This document shows, piece by piece, positions 52,454 to 60,649 of a DNA stretch of 64,000 nt. Under the pieces are notes generated by a model. It was not told where the DNA came from. It ran no database searches and saw only the letters and a program-made list of their open reading frames with translations. Source of the DNA: Flavobacterium ardleyense. Lineage in GTDB: Bacteria; Bacteroidota; Bacteroidia; Flavobacteriales; Flavobacteriaceae. Every line of letters starts with the position of its first letter. The stretch's first letter is position 1. A program made the position numbers and the translations under genes. The stretch lies in assembly GCF_033547075.1 (NCBI RefSeq), contig NZ_CP137891.1, positions 806,001 to 870,000 on the forward strand. Reading direction: 5' to 3'.

Positions 52454-52683
52454 ATATTTTTTTTGGGCGAGCCCTGCGCCACAACAATTTCGGCAAATTA
52501 GAAAATTATTTTAGGCGCCGGTCAGGCTATCCGTTCCCAATCTTTCTTGTAGCTTTTGCTCCGCAAAGCCACAAGAAAGGATTTCCACTTCTATCCTTCT
52601 CGCAAAAGCTCGGGTTCACTGCAAATGAAATTCATCGAATACCTCTGAAAAATATTAACCGATGAGATAATCCTTCTCGCAAG
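52454..52683. repeat. Long dispersed intergenic repeat, copy 1
   Basis: Begins TTTTTTTGGGCGAGCCCTGC and continues through GGCGCCGGTCAGGCTATCC, a strong hairpin (CTTTCTTGTAGC...GCCACAAGAAAG, loop around TTTTGCTCCGCAAA) and ATGAGATAATCCTTCTCGC. About 200 bases nearly identical to 56351-56610. Together with 52368-52453 and 52684-52760 this 430-base gap holds no gene. Confidence 0.88.
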
Positions 52684-52764
52684 ATTTTCGTAGGTCAAGA
52701 TAACATCATCTCAAAAAGTAATGGAAGGCTTTGCGAAGTAACTTCAGAATAGACAATGATCAAA

Positions 52765-52792
52765 AAAAATGCAGCTCTTTCAAGCTGCATAA
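52765..52792 (-). terminator. Terminator of the delta-60-repeat protein gene
   Basis: Minus strand ATGCAGCT, 6-base loop, AGCTGCAT (52783-52790 with 52769-52776), followed by eight T residues. It starts 10 bases after the stop codon at 52800. Confidence 0.88.
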
Positions 52793-52799
52793 TATATCT

Positions 52800-55700
52800 T
52801 TAGTTTTTAATCAACTTTGCGCTGTGTTTTCCGCTTCCATCGTCAACCTTTATAAAGTACTGTCCTTTAGTCAGACTGCTAATATCAAGTTTATTTTCTG
52901 CAGGATTAAGTACAGATTTAACCAATCTTCCATCAACCGAATAGATTTCTATTTTAATAATTTGCTCACTATGCAAAATGAAAACGAAGTCGTTTGCTGG
53001 ATTAGGATAAATCACAATCGAAGTTACTTTTATATCTTCAACTGCCATTGTGTTTTGAATAGTTGTGCTCGCGGTATTTGTAGTGATTGGATAATTATAA
53101 TCAAAATAGATTTCTGCTTGATTCGTAAAGATATCGCCACCTTCTAATGTATCAATTAGCTTAATTTTAAACATCACATAACCATCATTCGTAGCATCTG
53201 CAAATGGCAAGTTGATATTTTCGAAAAGAAAACTTACGCTATTGTCTTTAATTTTTGTTACAAAAGGATGACTCCCAGAAAGTGGAACAATACTAGCAAT
53301 ATCAAATTTAGATGGGTCAATATTGTCTTTAACCGTCACATTTACCGCCTCTCCGTTTCCAGTATTTTCAAAACGGATCATATAATGCACATATTTACCA
53401 ACATATTCCTGAGAAATTGTATCTCCTTCCAAACAAGTCTTATCATTTGGATCAAATGAATTAACGACCGTTTGATTTAGCACAAATGAGTTATCCGATG
53501 GCATTTCATCTGTAGTTTCTGGCGTAACGACTGCGGTTAAATTTAGTATATCGCCACCGTTCAATGGTGGATTTCCTGTAGGCGTATTCAAAGTAAATGA
53601 AACAACAATCTCACGAGACTCAAAAGGCCAAAGATCTACATAATTCCAAGTCAGCTGATTAGCAGTCATAGTGGCAGCTGGCGTTGCGCTGTCGAAAGTC
53701 ATAACGTTGTTTAGAAAGTTTAGAGCAACCTGACCAGAAACCATTACGTTTCCTTTGTTTTTATAAACTATTTTATATTGCGCTCCAAATCCTGGCCGAG
53801 CAATGGTCAATGGGAATACAACTATTTCCAAGTCTTGATGAAGTCCGTTGGGTGCTATGCAGAAATTCTGCTGTTGTGGACTTGTAGCAGTTGGAAAATT
53901 CAAACTAACTGAAGCTGGAGTGATTGTAAAATAGCTAGGGTTTTCAATTTTTGGAGTAACGACATAATTACCTTCGGTCATAGCGATTGAATAACTTCCT
54001 GTATAATTTGCTACGTGATAGTTGATTTGATTGCCATTGGCTACTTCGTACTTCATAAAAGGATAATCAATATCAGTTTCAGAACAACCGTTACTATCAT
54101 TATCAAACTTATTCTGACCAATTAAATAATAGTAATCTTCGCCTAGTAAAACCACTGCGCCATTTTCGGGCACGTAATTAAATTTCGTAAAAGAGCCACT
54201 AGCAAAAATTTTTCCATATCGTAGAGTAGTCAAATAATTTACAAAGTATTTATCAAAATGCTTTGATTCGAAACTAGTATCTAAAGAACCATTTGAATGA
54301 ACTCTGCTTATATCAGCATTTATAGCATCAGTCGTAGATATATTTAAGATTTTGCCATCAGGCTGAACATTATAAGTTGTAGTATTTTGTACTGCTAGAT
54401 TTGAGTTGAAGGCAGTGTCCAAAATACCATTAGCAGTAAGCTTCTTTAAAATTCCTGATCCTGCTTGTACAAATAAAATTGTTCCATCAGCTGCTAACTG
54501 TAATTGCTCACACCATAAATTAGTCGGAAAACTATTATCATAGCTTCCATTGCTATTGAGCATATAAAGACGTTTATTATAACCCCCTGTAAAAGCTATT
54601 TTACCATTTGGCAGATACAGTATTTCATATTTTTCAGTTACACCTTGGGGATTGAAGCTAAAACTATCTGGTAATCCTGAAGGTAAGAGCCTTGTCATAC
54701 CGCTACCAGTCATTATAATAATTTTACCAGTTACAGGATCAACGTCCAAGTCTTCTACCCATCCAAAATTACTATTGAAACCATAAATGATACTTCCATC
54801 TGGATTTAAAACTACGAGATCATATCGAACAGTACCTTGGTAAGTATATTTAAAATTTCCTGCCAGAATTATTCTCCCATCATCGAGAACTCGCACGTGA
54901 GTAAAAGATACTGCTGAATACTGATCTGCGGGCTCAAAATTCGCAACTATGGTTTGCTCAAATTCTTCATCTACCGTCCAATCTGTATTAAATTGTTTTA
55001 TTGCTCCAATATCTTGACCGTTAAATGTTGTCGTAAATAATTGTGTAGTGATGCAAATTATTTTACCATTTATATTTTGAGCTACAGCAAGTGGTCCAAA
55101 TGGATAAAAACCTTTCGTTTTATTCTCCATTGTAGTATCAATACTACCATCAACACTTGTGCGAAAGATATTTGTGATTATATTATTGTCGTATTTGAGT
55201 CTTTCGTCCGCGGCAATTCCACTAAAAAGTATTTTCCCATTAGGTTGCTGAACCATTACAGGAGTTAACTGCGTGTTGCTTTCTTCAAAGCCTAAAAACC
55301 CAGTGGTATCGTGAGATCCATCACTATTTAATCTCGCAATATGATTGCTTGTCGCACCATTTATAGCTGTAAATTTTCCACTAATAACATATTTTCCTGA
55401 TGTCTGTCTAATGATGGTATTTACAAGATGATCTGCATTGATAATAGTAAAACTAGGGTCAATTACCCCGTTAGAACTTAGACGAATGACTGATGTAAGC
55501 GGTAAACCATCGAATGAATCAAATAATCCCGCAATTACTATTTTGCCATCGGCCTCTAAAACAATGCTATTAATGACGTTCATATTGCCTATTCCAATAG
55601 AAGAAAAACTTGGATCAATTTGCCCATTGGAAAGGTATCTTGTAAAATAATCACCATCATCAATAACTATCACTTTTCCGTCAGGCTGAGGTTCAAAAAT

Positions 55701-56267
55701 CTTTGGAAGAGCTGTGCTATTATAATTAAAGGTTTGATCTAAAGTTCCGTTTGCATTTAAGCGAAACAGTTTTTTATTCCACGCAACTCCATTATAAAAT
55801 GAATTTAGATACGATTTAACCAAAACTTTTCCGTCAATTGTGGGTTTTACCTCTAGAAATTGCTCCATCGCATTTGTTCCACTAGAAAAAGTTGGATCAA
55901 CCGTCCCGTCAGAATTCAACCGAACAATACTGTGATTTAACTGACCATTGCAATGCGTAAAAGAGCCAACTGCAACAATTTTACCATTTGGCAATATGCA
56001 AAAATCTTGTACAACACCGCCAGAAAATGTTGCACCAAAACTAGTGTCTTGAAGGTTATCTTCTACTCGAATTAGTTTTTTGTTATCTAATGCAAAAATA
56101 ATTTTATTGTCATTCTGAATTCTAAAAAGTGAAGCATCTCCATTTATAAAATAATAATTTAAAGGCAGGTTGTAATTATTATTATAATCTGGGTCACGAT
56201 CAGAAGGATTCTGTGATTGTCCGCAATATGAAACTGCTAGTAGCAGTAAGAGTAGAAATTTTTTCAT
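52800..56267 (-). CDS. Delta-60-repeat beta-propeller protein with T9SS sorting domain
   Basis: A 1155-residue secreted protein. Signal peptide MKKFLLLLLLAVSYCGQSQ; about a dozen delta-60 repeats (DUF5122) at about 40-700 with the pattern 'QPDGKVIV...RLNSDGSID.SF'; a segment around 740-800 (NKFDNDSNGCSETDIDYPFM); conserved-repeat (DUF11/DUF7619-like) beta domains at about 830-1070 (FDPNDKTCLEGDTISQEYVG, YMIRFENTGNGEAVNVTVKD); and a C-terminal type A T9SS sorting domain (VIYPNPANDFVFIL to HSAKLIKN). It is expected to cross the outer membrane by the type IX system and be anchored or released. Function unknown. Confidence 0.92.
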   Translation of the reverse strand: MKKFLLLLLLAVSYCGQSQNPSDRDPDYNNNYNLPLNYYFINGDASLFRIQNDNKIIFALDNKKLIRVEDNLQDTSFGATFSGGVVQDFCILPNGKIVAVGSFTHCNGQLNHSIVRLNSDGTVDPTFSSGTNAMEQFLEVKPTIDGKVLVKSYLNSFYNGVAWNKKLFRLNANGTLDQTFNYNSTALPKIFEPQPDGKVIVIDDGDYFTRYLSNGQIDPSFSSIGIGNMNVINSIVLEADGKIVIAGLFDSFDGLPLTSVIRLSSNGVIDPSFTIINADHLVNTIIRQTSGKYVISGKFTAINGATSNHIARLNSDGSHDTTGFLGFEESNTQLTPVMVQQPNGKILFSGIAADERLKYDNNIITNIFRTSVDGSIDTTMENKTKGFYPFGPLAVAQNINGKIICITTQLFTTTFNGQDIGAIKQFNTDWTVDEEFEQTIVANFEPADQYSAVSFTHVRVLDDGRIILAGNFKYTYQGTVRYDLVVLNPDGSIIYGFNSNFGWVEDLDVDPVTGKIIIMTGSGMTRLLPSGLPDSFSFNPQGVTEKYEILYLPNGKIAFTGGYNKRLYMLNSNGSYDNSFPTNLWCEQLQLAADGTILFVQAGSGILKKLTANGILDTAFNSNLAVQNTTTYNVQPDGKILNISTTDAINADISRVHSNGSLDTSFESKHFDKYFVNYLTTLRYGKIFASGSFTKFNYVPENGAVVLLGEDYYYLIGQNKFDNDSNGCSETDIDYPFMKYEVANGNQINYHVANYTGSYSIAMTEGNYVVTPKIENPSYFTITPASVSLNFPTATSPQQQNFCIAPNGLHQDLEIVVFPLTIARPGFGAQYKIVYKNKGNVMVSGQVALNFLNNVMTFDSATPAATMTANQLTWNYVDLWPFESREIVVSFTLNTPTGNPPLNGGDILNLTAVVTPETTDEMPSDNSFVLNQTVVNSFDPNDKTCLEGDTISQEYVGKYVHYMIRFENTGNGEAVNVTVKDNIDPSKFDIASIVPLSGSHPFVTKIKDNSVSFLFENINLPFADATNDGYVMFKIKLIDTLEGGDIFTNQAEIYFDYNYPITTNTASTTIQNTMAVEDIKVTSIVIYPNPANDFVFILHSEQIIKIEIYSVDGRLVKSVLNPAENKLDISSLTKGQYFIKVDDGSGKHSAKLIKN

Positions 56268-56350
56268 AATTAATTACGTAAAATGAATCGCTAATGTAAT
56301 ATAAATTGTAGAATGTTAAATAATTACAATAAATTTTTCTAAATAAATAT
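56268..56350. other. Upstream region of the delta-60 protein gene
   Basis: AT-rich DNA that should hold the promoter of the minus-strand delta-60 protein gene. I see no clear TAnnTTTG box. Confidence 0.4.
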
Positions 56351-56610
56351 TATTTTTTTGGGCGAGCCCTGCGCCACTACGATTTCGGCAAATTAGAAAA
56401 TTATTTTAGGCGCCGGTCAGGCTATCCGTTCCCAATCTTTCTTGTAGTTTTTGCTCCGCAAAGCCACAAGAAAGGATTTCCACTTCTATCCTTCTCGCAA
56501 TATCTCGGTTTCACTTCTATTCTTCTCGCAAGTCCTCGGTTTCACTTCAAATGAAATCCATCGAATTCCTCTGAAAAACATTAACCTATGAGATAATCCT
56601 TCTCGCAACT
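56351..56610. repeat. Long dispersed intergenic repeat, copy 2
   Basis: Direct copy of 52454-52683, starting TTTTTTTGGGCGAGCCCTGC, with a short internal tandem duplication of CACTTCTATCCTTCTCGCAA (again at 56514 with changes). With copy 1 it brackets the delta-60 protein gene. Confidence 0.88.
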
Positions 56611-56688
56611 CGCTGTATATTATTTATTTAAGTTGCGATTAGAGTTTTATGCACTAAACCTTGCGGTTCTACATTAGAGAACTTTTTG

Positions 56689-56696
56689 TATATTTG
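56689..56696 (+). promoter_or_regulatory. -7 promoter box of the higBA module
   Basis: TATATTTG (TAnnTTTG), 16 bases before the ATG of the broken higB gene at 56713. Confidence 0.6.
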
Positions 56697-56712
56697 GCCA
56701 ATAGTATTAGTA

Positions 56713-57009
56713 ATGATAAGGATAATCGCAAAAAGTACTTTAAGAGAATTTTGGACAAAACACGCTGATTCCTAACAATATTTAAAAACTTAACATGACA
56801 CAGCTATAACTGCAAAGTGTCTTTCTTCAAGCGATGTCAAACAAACTTACATTTCAGCGAGTATTTTAAAGAATAGTCGGATAGTATTTAATATAAAAGG
56901 AAATTCTTACCGATTGATTGTTAAATTCAATTACGAAAAGCAGTGGGCTTTTATCCGATTCATTGGAACGCACGCAGAATACGACAGAATTAATGCAGAC
57001 ACTATTTAA
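56713..57009 (+). pseudogene. higB: HigB-type toxin gene inactivated by two in-frame stop codons
   Basis: Reading one frame throughout: MIRIIAKSTLREFWTKHADS, stop, QYLKT, stop, HDTAITAKCLSSSDVKQTYI, SASILKNSRIVFNIKGNSYR, LIVKFNYEKQWAFIRFIGTH, AEYDRINADTI, stop at 57009. This is a full-length HigB/RelE-like mRNA interferase except that TAA replaces the expected Glu (56773) and Trp (56791) codons. The intact antitoxin gene begins 11 bases later. Confidence 0.88.
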
Positions 57010-57020
57010 TAAATATTATT

Positions 57021-57395
57021 ATGAATTTAAAACCTATTAAATCCGAAATAGATTACAGAAATGCACTTGGTCGCTTAGAGATAATATTTGATGCGCCGAT
57101 TGATACAAAGGAAGGTGATGAAGCTGAAATTCTATCATTACTGATTGAAAATTACGAAAACATACATTATCCGATAGAAGCACCTGATCCGATAGAAGCT
57201 ATAAAAATAAGAATGGAGGAATTGAATATGCGTCAGAAAGATTTAATTGGAATCATTGGAGGCAAAAGCCGAGTGTCGGAAATTCTTAATCGTAAAAAGC
57301 GACTTACTGTAGATATGATACGAGATTTGGAACGAAAACTTCAAATTTCAGCATCCGTATTGATCAATGAATACGAGCTTGATTCAAAAGCTTAA
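57021..57395 (+). CDS. higA: HigA-type antitoxin
   Basis: A 124-residue protein. The N-terminal region (YRNALGRLEIIFDAPIDTKE) and the helix-turn-helix (MEELNMRQKDLIGIIGGKSR, VSEILNRKKRLTVDMIRDLE) match the HigA/YgjM type of Xre-like antitoxins. It normally neutralises HigB and represses the shared promoter. Here the toxin is a pseudogene, so only regulation or anti-addiction could remain. Confidence 0.9.
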   Translation: MNLKPIKSEIDYRNALGRLEIIFDAPIDTKEGDEAEILSLLIENYENIHYPIEAPDPIEAIKIRMEELNMRQKDLIGIIGGKSRVSEILNRKKRLTVDMIRDLERKLQISASVLINEYELDSKA

Positions 57396-57437
57396 AAGTG
57401 ATAAAAATTATTTTTCTAAGAACTGTAATTTAATAAA

Positions 57438-57482
57438 AAAAAGTCGCTGAGTAAGAAATTCTCTTTCCCAGCGACCTTTTTG
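57438..57482 (+). terminator. Intrinsic terminator after higA
   Basis: GTCGCTG (57443-57449) pairs with CAGCGAC (57469-57475), preceded by an A-tract and followed by a T-tract. It can serve both higA and the convergent lipoprotein gene. Confidence 0.75.
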
Positions 57483-57557
57483 ATTTCATGATAGATTTAA
57501 ATTCCTGAATCCTACCACTTTTAGATTTTTTAGATCATTTTAATTTTTTCGATTTCC

Positions 57558-58316
57558 TTATTTCACCTTCAACAAATTCCCCAACTCCTCATAACTCAAC
57601 ATTAACTCTTGGTTTCCATCAGAATAGGCAGCAATTTCATATTGGTTGTAATACAACAACAGTCCTTTGTCAGTGTAGAATATATTTTGCGGAAGCGCGA
57701 AAACCTCATCTTCAAACATAAAACCTTTTGAGTTTATTGGAGCATCAGCGGGTATGTCATATTTCATTCTAAATTTCTCTTCAACAAGTTTCTTTACGAT
57801 TCCCTTGTCTGTAAAAATATCATCGTGATTTAAAGTCCTACCTGTCGCTTTATCAAAAATTAAGGATTTCAAACCTTGGTATCCATGCGCACCGCCGGTA
57901 AAAGTGTAATGAGTCATTTCGAAGTTGATCAGTTTATCGCTTTCATATTTCTTCTTAGTTTCTATTTTTGCTTCCCAGCCAAAAGTGTCTTCTGGAAATT
58001 TTTTATGCAGATCATCGTAGGCACCAATAAAAGAATTTAGAACGCCTTGATAATCTTTGGCGTCGCTAGGTTTTTCGCCGAAATAAACGATATTTCTTAC
58101 CGCCGAAAAAATCTTGTTGTTAATGCTGTCACCAACAACTTCACCGTTTTCTGCAATTGGGACTGTAATTTTTGCCGAAGCACATTGTCCATCTTTACAT
58201 TTGGTTTCGGTTACTTTTTCGAAGGTTTCATCTTTAAAACTCATTTCTTTCTTTTCTTCTTCCTTGCAAGAAATCATTATGGAAGTAAAAAGCGCGATCA
58301 TTAAAATTTTCTTCAT
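57558..58316 (-). CDS. DUF3298/DUF4163-type lipoprotein
   Basis: About 252 residues from the ATG at 58316 (MKKILMIALFTSIMISC, lipobox Cys near residue 17). The in-frame ATG at 58436 reaches over the divergent promoters and is rejected. The body fits the DUF4163-DUF3298 pair: VVGDSINNKIFSAVRNIVYF, EMTHYTFTGGAHGYQGLKSL (conserved 'TGGAHG') and the C-terminal FYTDKGLLLYYNQYEIAAYS. Such proteins resemble RsiV and are thought to bind envelope ligands. Its promoter overlaps that of the divergent cystathionine enzyme gene region. Confidence 0.85.
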   Translation of the reverse strand: MKKILMIALFTSIMISCKEEEKKEMSFKDETFEKVTETKCKDGQCASAKITVPIAENGEVVGDSINNKIFSAVRNIVYFGEKPSDAKDYQGVLNSFIGAYDDLHKKFPEDTFGWEAKIETKKKYESDKLINFEMTHYTFTGGAHGYQGLKSLIFDKATGRTLNHDDIFTDKGIVKKLVEEKFRMKYDIPADAPINSKGFMFEDEVFALPQNIFYTDKGLLLYYNQYEIAAYSDGNQELMLSYEELGNLLKVK

Positions 58317-58339
58317 AGCGTCTAAATTTAAATTCAAAA

Positions 58340-58347
58340 CAAAGGTA
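58340..58347 (-). promoter_or_regulatory. -7 promoter box of the DUF3298-type lipoprotein gene
   Basis: Minus-strand TACCTTTG, 23 bases before the ATG at 58316. It supports that start over the longer reading frame. Confidence 0.65.
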
Positions 58348-58381
58348 TCGCCACTTTTATTGAAAAGCGTGACAAAAGGGC

Positions 58382-58389
58382 TAAATTTG
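58382..58389 (+). promoter_or_regulatory. -7 promoter box of the cystathionine gamma-synthase/lyase gene
   Basis: TAAATTTG (TAnnTTTG), 24 bases before the ATG at 58414, back to back with the lipoprotein promoter about 35 bases away. Confidence 0.65.
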
Positions 58390-58413
58390 TTATATAATTG
58401 AAATATTAAATAT

Positions 58414-59571
58414 ATGAAATTTAATACAAAAATCATACACGGCGGTCAGCAAGTCGATCAAGAAACTGGCGCAGTAATGCCTCCAATATTTCAGACTTCG
58501 ACCTTTGCACAAACGAGTCCTGGAAAGCCGATGGGAGATTATGGCTACAGCCGAACTTCAAATCCTACCCGAACCGCTTTAGAGAATGCGCTGGCTAGTA
58601 TCGAGAACGGAAATAGAGGATTGGCATTTTCGTCAGGAATGGCCGCCACCGACTGTCTTTTAAGAGATTATAAAGCAGGAGACGAAATTATCGCGATGGA
58701 CGATTTGTATGGCGGTACTTATAGGCTTTTCACGAAAGTATATAAAAATTCAGGAATCAAATTTCACTTTATTGATATGAATGATTTGGAGAAATTCAAA
58801 TCTACCATAAATGAAAACACCAAAATGGTTTGGATCGAAACGCCCACAAATCCGTTGATGAAAGTCGTGGATATCGAGGCAATTTCGAAAATTACCAAAA
58901 AGCATAATTTGTTACTTGCGGTCGATAATACTTTTGCCACGCCGTATCTCCAAAAGCCACTGGAATTAGGTGCAGATATTGTAATGCATTCGGCAACGAA
59001 ATATCTCAGTGGACATTCAGATGTAATTGCTGGCGCTCTCATTGTAAAAGATGAAGACTTAGGAAAGCATTTACATTTTCAGCAATTTGCCACTGGCGCT
59101 ACACTTGGCCCGATGGATTCCTTCTTGGTTTTGAGAGGAATAAAAACCTTGCATTTGCGTATGCAGCGACATTGCGAAAATGCTACGAAAGTTGCAGAAT
59201 TTCTAGTAAATCATCCTGCGGTCGAGAATGTTTATTATCCAGGCTTAAAATCTCATCCAAATTTCGAAATTTGCCAAAAACAGATGCCAAAAGGTTTCGG
59301 GGGAATGGTTTCGTTCACTTTCAAATCCGGTTTAAAACAAGATGCAATCACCTTTTTGGAAAATCTAAAAATCTTTACACTTGCCGAATCTTTGGGTGGG
59401 GTAGAATCATTAGCGAATCTTCCGTCAATGATGTCGCACGCATCAATTCCAGAAGAAATTCGACGTGAAGTAGGAATTTCTGATGATCTTGTAAGATTAA
59501 GTGTCGGAATTGAAGATGTTGAGGATTTAATAGAAGATCTTGAGAAAGCTTTTGATAAGCTTCGTCGCTAA
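58414..59571 (+). CDS. Cystathionine gamma-synthase / gamma-lyase (PLP-dependent)
   Basis: A 385-residue cytosolic Cys/Met-metabolism enzyme. PLP-binding features: YSRTSNPTRTALENALASIE, FSSGMAATDCLL, the Tyr in MDDLYGGTYRLF, Asp in LLAVDNTFATPYLQKPLELG and the Schiff-base Lys in HSATKYLSGHSDVIAGAL. C-terminal SLGGVESLANLPSMMSHASI. The family interconverts homoserine derivatives, cystathionine and cysteine; synthase versus lyase cannot be decided by eye. Single gene with its own promoter. Confidence 0.93.
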   Translation: MKFNTKIIHGGQQVDQETGAVMPPIFQTSTFAQTSPGKPMGDYGYSRTSNPTRTALENALASIENGNRGLAFSSGMAATDCLLRDYKAGDEIIAMDDLYGGTYRLFTKVYKNSGIKFHFIDMNDLEKFKSTINENTKMVWIETPTNPLMKVVDIEAISKITKKHNLLLAVDNTFATPYLQKPLELGADIVMHSATKYLSGHSDVIAGALIVKDEDLGKHLHFQQFATGATLGPMDSFLVLRGIKTLHLRMQRHCENATKVAEFLVNHPAVENVYYPGLKSHPNFEICQKQMPKGFGGMVSFTFKSGLKQDAITFLENLKIFTLAESLGGVESLANLPSMMSHASIPEEIRREVGISDDLVRLSVGIEDVEDLIEDLEKAFDKLRR

Positions 59572-59627
59572 CTAATTAACAGGCGTTTAAATTATGCAAC
59601 TATTAAACCTTATGGCGAAAATTTAAT

Positions 59628-60413
59628 TTAATAACCCAGATAATAGATATACCCAACTGTGAACCAAATATTCCAGTCGTTTGATTTGTTTTCGGTATAA
59701 ATTTTTGGATCTGGTCGCATACCATCAACATAATCAGAAAAATAATACTGCGCCCGCAAATCGACCATAAGATCTGAAACCGTATTTAGTTTATATCTCG
59801 ACCCTACGCTGCCAACAATGGACCAAACGGTATCTTCTTCGTTGGAAAGCGCACCGTTGGAATATTTTTTAGGGGTTGTCAACGATGTGTTTAACTTACC
59901 TAAAGTGCTGTAAATTTCTGGTGTGTAAAAACTATATTGCCCACCTATACTTATATAGGGAGCAAAGGAATTAGGCATATTTCCAAAATCCTCTATGCTT
60001 AAAGGATAGTATTCAAATTGAACTCCGAGATTAGTAACTGCAGTACTGCCGCGCATTGCTCTAAGTTGCTTGGCAAAAGTGGATTGTTTTTTATCATCAA
60101 CATATTTTCCATAATGTTGGAAGGTAACTTTTTGATACGATATCTCACTCCTGACTTTGAAATGATCTTTTAGAAAACTCTGAAATATTGTTCTACTGCT
60201 ATTATGTACATCTGAGAAATTCATATAATGAACAAATCCTACGCCGTAGCCGATATTACCTATACCAGCCTTAAAATCACCGTTTTCGCCAAAATCAGAT
60301 TTAAAGATAGTAGGACCAGCCACTATTCCTATCTCGTGTGATATACCAAATTGAGCAAGTCCATTTGTTATAAATGCGACTAGCAAGAGTGCTGTAATAT
60401 GAAACTTACTCAT
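59628..60413 (-). CDS. Outer-membrane protein resembling the THC0290_0291 family
   Basis: A 261-residue protein with signal peptide (MSKFHITALLLVAFITNGLAQ) and a beta-barrel pattern: FGISHEIGIVAGPTIFKSDF, GYGVGFVHYMNFSDV, NLGVQFEYYPLSIEDFG, APYISIGGQYSFYTPEIY, ending FTVGYIYYLGY. It recalls flavobacterial proteins encoded beside porZ, often labelled THC0290_0291 family, and may be linked to the type IX system. Divergent from porZ with its own -7 box. Confidence 0.75.
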   Translation of the reverse strand: MSKFHITALLLVAFITNGLAQFGISHEIGIVAGPTIFKSDFGENGDFKAGIGNIGYGVGFVHYMNFSDVHNSSRTIFQSFLKDHFKVRSEISYQKVTFQHYGKYVDDKKQSTFAKQLRAMRGSTAVTNLGVQFEYYPLSIEDFGNMPNSFAPYISIGGQYSFYTPEIYSTLGKLNTSLTTPKKYSNGALSNEEDTVWSIVGSVGSRYKLNTVSDLMVDLRAQYYFSDYVDGMRPDPKIYTENKSNDWNIWFTVGYIYYLGY

Positions 60414-60438
60414 AGGAAAAGTGCATTATATTATTTAA

Positions 60439-60446
60439 CAAATATA
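60439..60446 (-). promoter_or_regulatory. -7 promoter box of the outer-membrane protein gene
   Basis: Minus-strand TATATTTG, 25 bases before the ATG at 60413. Confidence 0.6.
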
Positions 60447-60619
60447 GAAAAACATCGCCAATTTTAATAAAGTTAATACAAAGCTTCAATAAATTGCTTG
60501 ATGCATCGTAAAAAATTGGTTTAGTAGCATGTTTGTCCGATAAACTACATAGGAATTGATTAGTTCGAGAATGGAATTTTCTTATAATATATGAAAATGA
60601 CAATACTTTCGTTTTGTAG

Positions 60620-60627
60620 TATATTTG
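60620..60627 (+). promoter_or_regulatory. -7 promoter box of porZ
   Basis: TATATTTG, 22 bases before the porZ ATG at 60650, followed by a T-rich leader. Confidence 0.6.
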
Positions 60628-60649
60628 TTTTTTTTTAAAAGATCCCCTA

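Noticed and set aside
58317..58436. Forty-residue N-terminal extension of the DUF3298-type lipoprotein
   Set aside because: It would bury the lipoprotein signal and overlap both divergent promoters and the start of the cystathionine enzyme gene.
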